DNA from: Pseudonocardia mahuensis
GTDB lineage: Bacteria; Actinomycetota; Actinomycetes; Mycobacteriales; Pseudonocardiaceae
Assembly (NCBI RefSeq): GCF_018531475.1
Contig: NZ_JAHDTG010000143.1
Location: 1-8,123 of the forward strand
Reading direction: 5' to 3'
Length of the DNA stretch: 8,123 nt
The notes beneath the pieces were generated by a model, which saw only the letters and a program-made list of their open reading frames with translations, was not told the origin of the DNA and did not search any database. Position 1 is the first letter of the stretch. Each line of letters begins with the position of its first letter. Positions 1-7,057 of this stretch are shown here, piece by piece. The translations under genes and the position numbers were made by a program.

Positions 1-58
1 GAGACCGCCGCCCCGGCCGCGGACGCGCCCGCGCCGAGCGAGACCGCCGCCCCGGCCG
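1..58 (+). repeat. 19-bp direct repeat in the Ala/Pro-rich part of rho
   Basis: The same 19 bases, beginning GAGACCGCCG, occur at 1-19 and 40-58 and encode Glu-Thr-Ala-Ala-Pro-Ala in the rho frame. This is ordinary low-complexity repetition in the Rho insertion; further copies could lie upstream of the window. Confidence 0.7.
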
Positions 59-1764
59 AGACCGGTGGCCGGCGCCGGCAGACCCGTCGCGGCCGCGGTG
101 CCGACCGCAGTGCCGAGCAGGCCGCTGACCAGGGCGGAGCCACCACCGAGACCGGTGCGGCGAGCGCGCCTGCCGAGACGGCCGGCGGCGAGACCGCCGA
201 CGGCGGTGACCGAGGCCCCCGGGAGGGCCGGCGGTCCCGTCAGGACAACGACCGTGAGGGCCGGAGCGACCGCGACGGCGGCAGCCGTGAGGGTGGCCGC
301 AACAACCGCGGCGGCGACAACCGCGGTGACAGCCGTGGTGACGGTAACCGCGGTGACCGGAACGAGCGCGGTGACCGGAACGAGCGCGGTGACCGGAACG
401 AGCGCGGTGACCGGAACGAGCGCGGTGACCGTGGCGACCGTGGCGACAACCGGGGCGGCAACGACCGCAACGACCGCAACACCCGCGATAGCCGCGACGA
501 CGACTCCGAGGACGACGGTGATGGCCGCGGCCGCCGCGGCCGCCGCTTCCGGGACCGCCGCCGGGGCCGCGACCGCGACCGCGCCGGCGGGGGCTCGAAC
601 AACGTCGACACCGAGGTGCGCGACGACGACGTACTGCTGCCCGTCGCCGGCATCGTCGACATCCTCGACAACTACGCGTTCGTCCGGACCACGGGCTACC
701 TGTCGGGCCCGACCGACGTCTACGTGTCGCTGTCGATGGTCCGCAAGTACGGCCTGCGCCGCGGTGACGCGATCACCGGCGCCGTCCGCCAGCCCCGCGA
801 GGGTGAGCAGGCTCGGCAGAAGTTCAACCCGCTCGTGCGGGTCGACACGGTCAACGGCCGGGACCCGGAGTTCGCGCGGCAGCGCCCGGAGTTCACCAAG
901 CTCACCCCGCTCTACCCCAACGAGCGGCTGCGCCTGGAGACGGAGCCCAGCAAGCTGACCACCCGGGTCATCGACCTGGTGATGCCGATCGGCAAGGGCC
1001 AGCGCGCGCTCATCGTCTCGCCGCCCAAGGCCGGTAAGACGATGGTGCTGCAGTCGATCGCCAACGCGATCACCACGAACAACCCGGAATGCCACCTCAT
1101 GGTCGTGCTCGTCGACGAGCGGCCCGAGGAGGTCACCGACATGCAGCGGTCGGTGAAGGGCGAAGTCATCGCCTCGACGTTCGACCGGCCGCCGTCGGAC
1201 CACACCACGGTCGCCGAGCTGGCCATCGAGCGGGCCAAGCGACTGGTCGAGATGGGCCACGACGTCGTCGTGCTGCTCGACTCGATCACGCGTCTGGGCC
1301 GGGCCTACAACCTGGCGGCGCCCGCGTCGGGCCGGATCCTGTCCGGTGGTGTCGACTCCACGGCGCTCTACCCGCCGAAGCGGTTCCTCGGCGCGGCGCG
1401 CAACATCGAGGACGGCGGCTCGCTGACGATCTTCGCCACCGCGCTCGTCGAGACCGGGTCCACGATGGACACGGTGATCTTCGAGGAGTTCAAGGGCACC
1501 GGCAACGCCGAGCTCAAGCTGGATCGCAAGATCGCCGACAAGCGGGTCTTCCCCGCGATCGACGTCGACGCGTCCGGCACCCGCAAGGAGGAGCTGCTGC
1601 TCTCCCCGGACGAGCTCGCGGTCACGGTCAAGCTGCGTCGGGTGCTCGCCGCACTGGACGACCAGCAGGCCATCGATCTGCTGCTCACCCAGCTCCGCAA
1701 GTCGCGCACCAACATCGAGTTCCTGATGCAGGTCGCGAAGTCCACGCCCGGCAGCGACGACTGA
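1..1764 (+). CDS. rho: Transcription termination factor Rho (5' truncated by window edge)
   Basis: Hexameric RNA-dependent ATPase/helicase that ends transcription in the cytoplasm. The frame is open from base 1, so the true start and the small N-terminal Rho domain lie upstream; 587 residues are visible. In window codons, residues 1 to about 200 are a low-complexity Ala/Pro/Glu then Arg/Gly/Asp/Asn-rich segment, the insertion typical of actinobacterial Rho. The cold-shock-type RNA-binding domain follows ([13 protein letters not shown] from about 616, ending near GAVRQP). The ATPase core has Walker A (PPKAGKT, 1021-1041), the catalytic-Glu region ([13 protein letters not shown], from about 1111), Walker B ([10 protein letters not shown], Asp at 1279), the Q-loop region ([16 protein letters not shown]) and the arginine-finger region ([15 protein letters not shown]). 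The internal ATG at 616 is not the start: it falls just before the RNA-binding domain and the frame is open upstream. Many long overlapping frames here are shadows of GC-rich coding. Followed by a GC hairpin and rpmE. Identity is certain; the length of the missing part is unknown. Confidence 0.98.
   Translation, partial: ETAAPAADAPAPSETAAPAETGGRRRQTRRGRGADRSAEQAADQGGATTETGAASAPAETAGGETADGGDRGPREGRRSRQDNDREGRSDRDGGSREGGRNNRGGDNRGDSRGDGNRGDRNERGDRNERGDRNERGDRNERGDRGDRGDNRGGNDRNDRNTRDSRDDDSEDDGDGRGRRGRRFRDRRRGRDRDRAGGGSNNVDTEVRDDDVLLPVAGIVDILDNYAFVRTTGYLSGPTDVYVSLSMVRKYGLRRGDAITGAVRQPREGEQARQKFNPLVRVDTVNGRDPEFARQRPEFTKLTPLYPNERLRLETEPSKLTTRVIDLVMPIGKGQRALIVSPPKAGKTMVLQSIANAITTNNPECHLMVVLVDERPEEVTDMQRSVKGEVIASTFDRPPSDHTTVAELAIERAKRLVEMGHDVVVLLDSITRLGRAYNLAAPASGRILSGGVDSTALYPPKRFLGAARNIEDGGSLTIFATALVETGSTMDTVIFEEFKGTGNAELKLDRKIADKRVFPAIDVDASGTRKEELLLSPDELAVTVKLRRVLAALDDQQAIDLLLTQLRKSRTNIEFLMQVAKSTPGSDD
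352..423 (+). repeat. Four perfect 18-bp tandem repeats (GDRNER) inside rho
   Basis: The unit GGTGACCGGAACGAGCGC occurs four times without a mismatch at 352-369, 370-387, 388-405 and 406-423, and decays into GGTGACCGT at 424. Each copy is in frame and encodes Gly-Asp-Arg-Asn-Glu-Arg. The array sits in the disordered Arg/Gly-rich insertion of Rho. Perfect identity, including third positions, suggests recent copy-number expansion by slippage or recombination. Confidence 0.95.
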
Positions 1765-1771
1765 TCGGTGC

Positions 1772-1812
1772 CGGCGGGGCGGTCACGGGCGCTGCCCGCG
1801 GCCGCCCCGCCG
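1772..1812 (+). terminator. GC-rich hairpin after rho
   Basis: An 11-base arm (CGGCGGGGCGG, 1772-1782) is perfectly complementary to 1802-1812. An inner pair, CGGGC (1786-1790) with GCCCG (1794-1798), closes on a 3-base loop. It starts 8 bases after the rho stop. There is no U-tract, as is common for actinobacterial terminators, so termination strength is uncertain; it may instead only attenuate or protect the 3' end. Confidence 0.65.
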
Positions 1813-1828
1813 TCCGGGCCGCGGGAAC

Positions 1829-1845
1829 ATCCGGGCGGCCCGGAT
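1829..1845. repeat. 17-bp perfect palindrome upstream of rpmE
   Basis: ATCCGGGC (1829-1836), one central G, then GCCCGGAT (1838-1845). It lies between the rho hairpin and the rpmE coding region, 93 bases before the rpmE start. It could be a second terminator hairpin (about six pairs with a small loop) or a protein-binding site. A TTGAAT that could serve as a -35 box follows at 1848, but I see no convincing -10 partner. Confidence 0.4.
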
Positions 1846-1938
1846 GGTTGAATGGCACGTCATCCCGGCTCCGGTTCACCCTGCTGGCAACGCACCGCTG
1901 CTGATGGGGACCCGGCGGCCACGTCGAGAGGAAAGCCC

Positions 1939-2163
1939 ATGCGTTCGGGAATCCACCCCGAGTACGTCGACACCCAGGTCACGTGCGGTTGCGGGAACCA
2001 GTTCACCACCCGCAGCACGAAGGCCAGTGGCGCGATCACCGTCGAGGTCTGCTCCGCCTGCCACCCGTTCTACACCGGCAAGCAGAAGATCCTGGACTCC
2101 GGTGGTCGTGTCGCCCGGTTCGAGGCCCGCTACGGCAAGCGCGGTGCCCGCTCCGGCAGCTAG
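1939..2163 (+). CDS. rpmE: 50S ribosomal protein L31 (bL31), zinc-binding type
   Basis: Component of the large ribosomal subunit at the subunit interface. The 74-residue product begins MRSGIHPEY, typical of bL31, and keeps the four cysteines of the zinc-binding (C+) form: Cys16 and Cys18 (CGC) and Cys38 and Cys41 (CSAC), followed by HPFYTGKQK. This is the normal zinc-replete paralogue, not the zinc-free version that Zur usually controls. The start at 1939 is supported by the Shine-Dalgarno sequence GAGAGGA (1926-1932) and by family length; an in-frame ATG at 1852 would add 29 unrelated residues. It sits between rho and prfA as in most actinobacteria. It ends with TAG, which only release factor 1 decodes, and RF1 is the next gene. 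Confidence 0.97.
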   Translation: MRSGIHPEYVDTQVTCGCGNQFTTRSTKASGAITVEVCSACHPFYTGKQKILDSGGRVARFEARYGKRGARSGS

Positions 2164-2170
2164 CTCCACC

Positions 2171-2206
2171 GACGGCGCCCACCATCGATGCGTGGTGGGC
2201 GCCGTC
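2171..2206 (+). terminator. Intrinsic terminator after rpmE
   Basis: A 14-bp perfect stem (2171-2184 with 2193-2206; left arm GACGGCGCCCACCA) closes on an 8-base loop and is followed by CGTTTGT. It begins 8 bases after the rpmE stop. It is the best terminator in the window and should at least partly separate rpmE from prfA, so prfA may be expressed from read-through or from a promoter in 2207-2262 that I cannot identify. Confidence 0.8.
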
Positions 2207-2270
2207 CGTTTGTCCGGACCCTGTCCGGCGAAATGCCCCCGCACGCCCCCCGAGATCGGAACCAGGAGAG

Positions 2271-3359
2271 ATGACCGCATCCGCTGCGTCGTCAGCGTCG
2301 GCAGTGTCGTCACTGGATGCGCTGCTCGCCGAGCACGCCGATCTGGAGCTCATGCTCGCCGACCCGGCGGTTCACGCCGACGCCGCGAACGCCCGCAAGC
2401 TGGGGCGCCGCTATGCCGAGATCGGCCCCGTCGTGGCCGCCGCCCGCGAGCTCACCGCCGCTCGCGAGGACCAGGCCGCCGCCCGGGAGCTCGCCGCCGA
2501 GGACCCCGCGTTCGCCGCCGAGGCCGAGGAGCTGACCGGCCGCATCACCGCGCTCGAGACCCGGCTGGCCGAGCTGCTCGTCCCGCGCGACCCGCACGAC
2601 GGCGACGACGTCGTGCTGGAGGTCAAGTCCGGGGAGGGCGGCGAGGAGTCCGCGCTGTTCGCCGGCGACCTGGTGCGCATGTACCTGCGCTACGCCGAGC
2701 GGCGTGGCTGGAGGACCGAGGTGCTCGACGCGGTCGAGTCGGACCTGGGCGGCTACAAGGACATCACGGTGTCCGTGCGGTCCCGCGACACCACACCGGA
2801 GGGTGTCTGGGCGGCACTGAAATTCGAGGGCGGCGTGCACCGCGTGCAGCGGGTCCCCGTGACCGAGTCGCAGGGTCGCGTGCACACCTCCGCGGCCGGC
2901 GTGCTCGTCTACCCGGACACCGGCGAGGACGCGGCCGTCGAGATCGACGACAACGACCTGCGCATCGACGTGTTCCGGTCCTCCGGGCACGGCGGGCAGA
3001 GTGTCAACACCACCGACTCCGCGGTCCGCATCACCCACCTGCCGACCGGTATCGTCGTCTCCTGCCAGAACGAGCGCTCCCAGCTGCAGAACCGGGCCCG
3101 GGCCATGGAGGTGCTGCGTTCCCGGCTGCAGGCGCTCGCCGAGGAGAAGGCGGCGGCCAAGGCGTCGGACCAGCGACGTTCGCAGGTCCGCACGGTCGAC
3201 CGCTCGGAGCGGATCCGCACCTACAACTTCCCGGAGAACCGGATCTCCGACCACCGGGTCGGGTATAAGGCCTACAACCTCTCCTCCGTGCTGGACGGGG
3301 ATCTCGACGACGTGCTCGCCGCACTCGTCGCGGCCGAACGCGCGGAGTCGGTCGGCTGA
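2271..3359 (+). CDS. prfA: Peptide chain release factor 1
   Basis: Recognises UAG and UAA in the ribosomal A site and triggers hydrolysis of peptidyl-tRNA. The product has 362 residues, against about 360 usually. The alanine-rich helical N-terminal domain spans about 15-105. The codon-recognition loop reads [15 protein letters not shown]: its Pro-Val-Thr at 196-198 is the P-x-T tripeptide of RF1, whereas RF2 has SPF. The catalytic GGQ is at 241-243 within [10 protein letters not shown], and the conserved [14 protein letters not shown] lies near 316-329. The ATG at 2271 has AGGAGAG ending directly before it; this is close spacing, but the protein start fits the family and the longer upstream frame overlaps rpmE. 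In related genomes prmC, which methylates the GGQ glutamine, follows directly. Here a 122-bp gap and a two-component system follow. Confidence 0.98.
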   Translation: MTASAASSASAVSSLDALLAEHADLELMLADPAVHADAANARKLGRRYAEIGPVVAAARELTAAREDQAAARELAAEDPAFAAEAEELTGRITALETRLAELLVPRDPHDGDDVVLEVKSGEGGEESALFAGDLVRMYLRYAERRGWRTEVLDAVESDLGGYKDITVSVRSRDTTPEGVWAALKFEGGVHRVQRVPVTESQGRVHTSAAGVLVYPDTGEDAAVEIDDNDLRIDVFRSSGHGGQSVNTTDSAVRITHLPTGIVVSCQNERSQLQNRARAMEVLRSRLQALAEEKAAAKASDQRRSQVRTVDRSERIRTYNFPENRISDHRVGYKAYNLSSVLDGDLDDVLAALVAAERAESVG

Positions 3360-3481
3360 GGCTCGGTATCCGCTCCGTTCGCTACGGACCCGTGCGGCTG
3401 TGTTCCGTCCTACCTGACCAGCGGTAACGTCATGCTCCTCTCGGCCGAGTGTCCAGCAGACAAACACGGCGGGAGGTGGCG

Positions 3482-4975
3482 ATGGATGCGGTGGACGTCC
3501 TCCGGTCAGCGCGCCGAGTCCGTCGGACCACCGCGGTGCGATTCATCGCCGACCTGTTGCTCGTCGTCGGTATCGGTGCCGTGGCCGGGACGGCGGCCGT
3601 ATCACCCGGCGTCGCCGCGTCGGTCGATGGCAGGTCGCTGCATCTTGCGCTGGCGTTCACGACGGCCGTGGTGGCCGGAGGGATCGCCATCCTGGGCGTG
3701 GTGGGCGCGCGGGCGCTGCGCCATCCGCGACCTGCCTGGCTGGGCGCGGCCTTCGGGCTGTACGGCCTCGTCACGCTGTTCCTGACCGTGCTGGGTCCCC
3801 GGTCGCTGACGCAGGCACCCGGGCTGCTGCACGTCATGATGGCGGCGAACCCGGCCGTCGTCGTGCTACTGCTGGTGGCCCGCCGCCCGCCGCTGCGCCT
3901 CGGGGCGTGGGGCGCCGGTGCGGGCGCTGCACTCGCGGCGACACTCGCGGTGGCGCTCGGCGTCGTAGGGGTGGCCGAACCCCTGGTGGGCACGGCGCTG
4001 GGGTCCCGGGCACCGCAGATCGCCGTCGCGTACGGCTGGAGCGCGGTCGGGGTGCTCGCGATCGCCGCGGGCTGGCGTCGGCGCGCCCCGGCGGCATGGC
4101 GGGTGGGCCTGGGCATATCGGCGATCGCTGCCGCGCACCTGCTCCGGCTCGCGCAGGGCGTCGGCGTGGCCGAGCCAGACCTCGCGTTCAGCGCCCTGCA
4201 ACTGATCGGAGTCCTCGCTGTGCTGGGGGGATCGGTGCAACACCTGCACAGCGAGATGAACCAGCTGTTCTCCGAGCGCGACGCGCAGCGCGCGGAGCTG
4301 CGGGAGGCGGCACGGCACGCCCTCCGGGCCGCCGATCTGGCCCGCGAGCGCGACCACGAGTTGGCGAACGGGCTGGCGGGGCTGTCGGGAATCGCCTTCC
4401 TGCTCGAGCAGCCGCGCTCGGAGACCGACGGTCCAGCGCTACGGGCCGCCGTGCTGGCGGAGCTGTCCCGGCTGCACGGCATTCTCGCCCGGCCGGTGAC
4501 GGCCGCCGGTACCGGCTGTTACGACGCGGCGGACGTGATCACCGAACTGGCGGTCCTGCGGCGCGCCGCGGGCATGCAGATCGAGGTGGACCTCGAGGGC
4601 GACCTGCGGGTGAACGGTGACCGGGCGCGGTTCGCGCAGGCGCTGACCAACCTGCTGGCCAACTGCGACAAACACGCCCCGGGGAGCCCGGTCCGGATGC
4701 GCGCTCACCGGGACGCCGCGTATGCGGTGGTCGAGGTGCACGACGACGGACCGGGCATCTCGCCAGGTACGGAGTTGGCCGTGCTCGAGCGCGGTGTGAC
4801 CGGGAGCGACACCGGTGGCAGCGGCCTCGGCCTGCACGTGAGTGCGCGGTTGCTCGGTGAGCAGGGCGGCGGCCTGCGAGTGCTCTCCCGGCGACCGGGC
4901 GGGCGCGGGTTCGGCGTCAGGCTCGAGCTCCCCGCCGCCGATCCGGCCCTCGGCCGCCGGTCCACCGAAGTATGA
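3482..4975 (+). CDS. Membrane sensor histidine kinase
   Basis: Probable sensor kinase that autophosphorylates on histidine and passes the phosphate to the regulator encoded next door. 497 residues. Residues about 20-252 hold roughly eight hydrophobic segments (near 20-42, 54-77, 86-105, 115-133, 143-170, 180-198, 205-225 and 234-252) with only short loops, so it probably senses something in or at the membrane. A charged, coiled-coil-like linker (255-290) leads to the phospho-acceptor region RERDHELANGLAGL, with His292 the likely site. The ATPase domain shows an N box (TNLLANCDKHAP, Asn390/Asn394), a G1 box (DDGPGI, 421-426) and a G2 box (GGSGLGL, 445-451). I chose the ATG at 3482 because GGAGG (3472-3476) precedes it; a GTG at 3449 is in frame but has no clear ribosome site. 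The ligand is unknown. No HAMP or PAS domain is evident. Confidence 0.9.
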   Translation: MDAVDVLRSARRVRRTTAVRFIADLLLVVGIGAVAGTAAVSPGVAASVDGRSLHLALAFTTAVVAGGIAILGVVGARALRHPRPAWLGAAFGLYGLVTLFLTVLGPRSLTQAPGLLHVMMAANPAVVVLLLVARRPPLRLGAWGAGAGAALAATLAVALGVVGVAEPLVGTALGSRAPQIAVAYGWSAVGVLAIAAGWRRRAPAAWRVGLGISAIAAAHLLRLAQGVGVAEPDLAFSALQLIGVLAVLGGSVQHLHSEMNQLFSERDAQRAELREAARHALRAADLARERDHELANGLAGLSGIAFLLEQPRSETDGPALRAAVLAELSRLHGILARPVTAAGTGCYDAADVITELAVLRRAAGMQIEVDLEGDLRVNGDRARFAQALTNLLANCDKHAPGSPVRMRAHRDAAYAVVEVHDDGPGISPGTELAVLERGVTGSDTGGSGLGLHVSARLLGEQGGGLRVLSRRPGGRGFGVRLELPAADPALGRRSTEV

Positions 4976-5013
4976 ACGACATCGAGGCCCACGCAGGGCG
5001 CCGCGATGCATGA
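4972..5013 (+). other. 13-codon bridging mini-ORF between kinase and regulator
   Basis: An ATG at 4972 overlaps the kinase stop (ATGA). Its frame runs 13 codons (MNDIEAHAGRRDA) to a TGA at 5011-5013, just inside the regulator start region. It may simply be chance, or may keep terminating ribosomes on the message so that they re-initiate at the regulator ATG (5006). It is unlikely to encode a functional peptide. Confidence 0.2.
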
Positions 5014-5695
5014 TCGAGCCGAACCCGCTCCCTCCGACCGCAGGACCGTGCTGATCATCGACGATCACGCTCTGGTCAGCACGACGCTGGAGATCGCACT
5101 GCGCTCCCGCGGAGTCGTCGCGCACCGATGTGACCCCGGTACCGCTGAGGCGGTGGAACAGGCCGTGGACGGAGTCGATCCCGGCATCGCGCTGGTCGAC
5201 GTGGACCTCGGTGAGGCGCCGGACGGTACGACGCTCAGCGGCGTCGACCTCGTCCCGTTGCTGGTCGACCGTGGCTGGCAGGTCCTCATCCTCACCGGTG
5301 GCGCGCGCGAACTGCAGATCGCGGCGGCGGTCACCGCCGGAGCCGTCGGATGGCTGCACAAGCTGACGCCCTTCGAAGATCTGCTGACGGCAGTCCTCTC
5401 CGCGGTGGCCGGTGAGCCCGTGCTGCCCGAGATGGAGCGCCTCCGCCTCGTCCGGCTGTACTACGGGGAGCAGACACGCCAGCAGGCCCGCCGGGCAGGT
5501 CTCGACCAGCTGACCGCCCGGGAGCGCCAGGTGCTGGAGGGACTCGCTGCCGGCAAGCGGGCGGCGACGATCGCGGAGGAGTCGGTGGTCTCGCTGGCCA
5601 CGGTACGGGCCCAGATCCGGGCCATCCTGGCCAAGCTCGGCGTCAGCTCCCAACTCGAGGCGGTCGCACTGCTCCGTGAGATCGAGCAGCTCTGA
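5006..5695 (+). CDS. NarL/LuxR-type response regulator
   Basis: DNA-binding response regulator, very likely the partner of the kinase 30 bp upstream. 229 residues. The receiver domain (about 14-135) has the acidic pair Asp19-Asp20 (LIIDDH), the likely phosphorylated Asp65 (ALVDVDLG), Thr97 (ILTGG) and Lys119 (WLHKLTP). The segment after Asp65 (GEAPDGTTLSGVDL) is longer than the usual MPGMDG loop. After a linker, the C-terminal helix-turn-helix (about 168-229) starts LTARERQVLEGLAAGK and continues TIAEESVVSLATVRAQI, the classical LuxR/GerE pattern. The ATG at 5006 is preceded by AGGG (4995-4998); a GTG at 5048 would shorten the product to the receiver core. Its targets are unknown. The palindrome pair at 5784-5825 is the obvious nearby candidate. 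Confidence 0.93.
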   Translation: MHDRAEPAPSDRRTVLIIDDHALVSTTLEIALRSRGVVAHRCDPGTAEAVEQAVDGVDPGIALVDVDLGEAPDGTTLSGVDLVPLLVDRGWQVLILTGGARELQIAAAVTAGAVGWLHKLTPFEDLLTAVLSAVAGEPVLPEMERLRLVRLYYGEQTRQQARRAGLDQLTARERQVLEGLAAGKRAATIAEESVVSLATVRAQIRAILAKLGVSSQLEAVALLREIEQL

Positions 5696-5783
5696 GAGCC
5701 GTTGCCATGCAGTGACGGGCGCCACGCAATTCCATCTGCTCATCGAGTAACACCTTGCCGGGGTGGGCCCAGGGCTTGGTTCG

Positions 5784-5830
5784 GTAGTCAACTATGACTA
5801 CGTCGAGATAGTCATCCGTGACTATGACTC
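5784..5830. promoter_or_regulatory. Paired palindromic operator (tAGTCA-N4-TGACTa, twice)
   Basis: Site 1 is GTAGTCA (5784-5790), 4 bases, TGACTAC (5795-5801). Site 2 is ATAGTCA (5808-5814), 4 bases, TGACTAT (5819-5825). Both are perfect 7-bp inverted repeats with the same spacer length, with centres 24 bp apart; an extra half site TGACTC lies at 5825-5830. They sit in the 263-bp gap (5696-5958) between the regulator and the decarboxylase-like gene, ending about 133 bp before its start. The gap is visibly less GC-rich than its flanks. Dimeric regulators bind this kind of array, and several LuxR-type response regulators use sites built on ACT/AGT cores, so the upstream regulator is the first candidate. 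I cannot identify the -35 and -10 boxes with confidence. The rest of the gap shows no convincing gene. Confidence 0.6.
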
Positions 5831-5958
5831 GGGACGATGCAGGCGGCAACGTATTCGTCGAGGCCAGCTCAATGACTGGATGGCCGTCGCTCCCATCTTT
5901 CCGGTGCCCGGGTGGAAATTGCCGAGTACCGGCGGTTCTCGATTGAATGGAGAGAGTC

Positions 5959-6984
5959 ATGCGCATCGTGGTGACCGGAGGAGCCGGTTTCCTCGGCTCA
6001 CACCTGTGCGACGCGCTCGTCCAGCGCGGCGACGCCGTCGTCTGTGTGGACGACCTGTCGACCGGCAACCTGGACAATATTGCGGGCCTGCTCGGCAACC
6101 GGCGATTCCGCTTCGTCGAGGCTGACGTCTCCGCCGGGCTGGAGGTGCACGGGCGTGCCGATGCCGTCGCGCACCTCGCCAGTCCCGCCTCCCCACCCGA
6201 CTACCTCCGGCGCCCCCTCGAGACGCTCGCCGTGGGCAGCCGGGGCACCGAGAACGCCCTGCGCCTCGCCGAGCGCACCGGTGCCCGTTTCGTCCTCGCC
6301 TCCACCAGCGAGGTGTACGGCGACCCCATCGATCATCCCCAGCGGGAGAGCTACTGGGGCAACGTGAACCCGGTCGGGCCCCGAAGCGTCTACGACGAGG
6401 CGAAGCGCTACGCCGAGGCCGTGACGATGGCCTACCGCCGGCATCACGGCGTGGACACCGGCATTTTCCGGATCTTCAACACCTACGGGCCCCGCATGCG
6501 TCCGGAGGACGGTCGCGTGGTGTCCAGCTTCATCGCCCAGGCGCTCAACGGCCAGCCGCTGACCATCTACGGCGACGGCACCCAGACCCGCAGCTTCTGC
6601 TATGTCGACGACCTGGTCCGCGGCATCGTCTCGATGATCGACTCCACCGAGGCCGGCCCGATCAACATCGGTAACCCGGAGGAGCGCACCGTCACTGAGC
6701 TGGCCGAGCTCGTGCTGGCGATCACCGGATCGAGCTCGGCCCCGGAGTATCACCCCCTCCCCGTCGACGACCCCACGCGCCGCAAGCCCGACATCACCCT
6801 CGCCGTGGGGCGGCTCGGTTGGTGCCCCGAGGTGGCGACGGAGGAGGGCCTGCGGCGGACCGTGGAGTTCTTCCGTTCCCGGCCGCAGGACACCCGAGCC
6901 GCGGCGGCCGCCCTTCTCGGCGGTCAGCTCGACGGGGAGCCGGTCACCGCGGGTCGAGCCGTGCCTGGAGACGTCGCCGTCTGA
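5959..6984 (+). CDS. UDP-glucuronate decarboxylase-like NAD-dependent epimerase/dehydratase
   Basis: Extended short-chain dehydrogenase acting on a nucleotide sugar. The closest match by motif is UDP-glucuronate decarboxylase, which makes UDP-xylose. 341 residues. The NAD-binding Rossmann glycines are G7, G10 and G13 (TGGAGFLGS), followed by an acidic DDLSTGN after strand 2. The active site shows STSEVYG (Ser117, Glu118), Tyr145 and Lys149 (YDEAK), and Arg211 (GTQTRSFCYVDDL). The Glu and Arg correspond to residues that set decarboxylases apart from plain 4-epimerases (compare the ArnA decarboxylase domain). NVNPVGPRSVYDEAKR and FRIFNTYGPRMRP are also typical of this branch. The Ala-rich tail after about 312 is not conserved. 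The start at 5959 has GGAGAG (5949-5954); the ATG at 5947 lies within that ribosome site. It probably supplies a sugar donor for the downstream glycosyltransferase. The exact substrate is inferred. Confidence 0.88.
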   Translation: MRIVVTGGAGFLGSHLCDALVQRGDAVVCVDDLSTGNLDNIAGLLGNRRFRFVEADVSAGLEVHGRADAVAHLASPASPPDYLRRPLETLAVGSRGTENALRLAERTGARFVLASTSEVYGDPIDHPQRESYWGNVNPVGPRSVYDEAKRYAEAVTMAYRRHHGVDTGIFRIFNTYGPRMRPEDGRVVSSFIAQALNGQPLTIYGDGTQTRSFCYVDDLVRGIVSMIDSTEAGPINIGNPEERTVTELAELVLAITGSSSAPEYHPLPVDDPTRRKPDITLAVGRLGWCPEVATEEGLRRTVEFFRSRPQDTRAAAAALLGGQLDGEPVTAGRAVPGDVAV

Positions 6985-7012
6985 CGCGGCGGCTGTCGAA
7001 CGCGCCACCGCG
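6985..7012 (+). terminator. Possible hairpin after the decarboxylase-like gene
   Basis: Bases 6985-6993 (CGCGGCGGC) pair with 7004-7012 (GCCACCGCG) with one mismatch and a 10-base loop. There is no U-tract. With only 73 bp to the next gene, it may be a weak attenuator or nothing more than GC-rich chance pairing. Confidence 0.25.
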
Positions 7013-7057
7013 TAGCCCCTCTGTCCTGACCCCCGAGTCCCGCTCCAGGAGCCCCCT

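Noticed and set aside
65..958. Long Ala/Thr-rich + strand frame and opposite Ser/Arg-rich - strand frame over the rho insertion
   Set aside because: Low-complexity shadows of the Arg/Gly/Asp-rich rho frame; the rho frame is open through the window and carries all conserved motifs.
1852..1938. Upstream in-frame ATG for rpmE
   Set aside because: Would add 29 residues absent from bL31 and lacks a ribosome site; the ATG at 1939 has GAGAGGA and gives the standard N-terminus.
1844..3268. 474-residue + strand frame and 385-residue - strand frame covering rpmE/prfA
   Set aside because: Out-of-frame reads of high-GC genes; composition is Arg/Ala/Gly-rich without recognisable domains, while prfA and rpmE explain the sequence.
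3360..3481. Promoter or terminator in the prfA-kinase gap
   Set aside because: Only a weak bulged pairing (GGTATCCG with CGGACC, about 3366-3388) and no convincing -35/-10 pair; not enough to annotate.
3430..4482. 350-residue minus-strand frame opposite the kinase gene
   Set aside because: Ser/Ala/Arg/Thr-rich antisense shadow with no domain; the kinase on the + strand has clear catalytic boxes and a ribosome site.
5643..6098. Minus-strand 151-residue frame across the regulator/decarboxylase gap
   Set aside because: It overlaps the ends of two solid + strand genes, has no ribosome site that I can see, and its repetitive part (VIVTDDY, VVIVDY) is simply the paired palindromes read as codons.
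5763..6125. Plus-strand 120-residue frame starting at a GTG in the same gap
   Set aside because: No Shine-Dalgarno sequence, 167 bases overlap with the well-supported decarboxylase-like gene, and the protein-like NYDYVEIVIRDYD stretch comes from the palindromic repeats. A decayed gene cannot be fully excluded.
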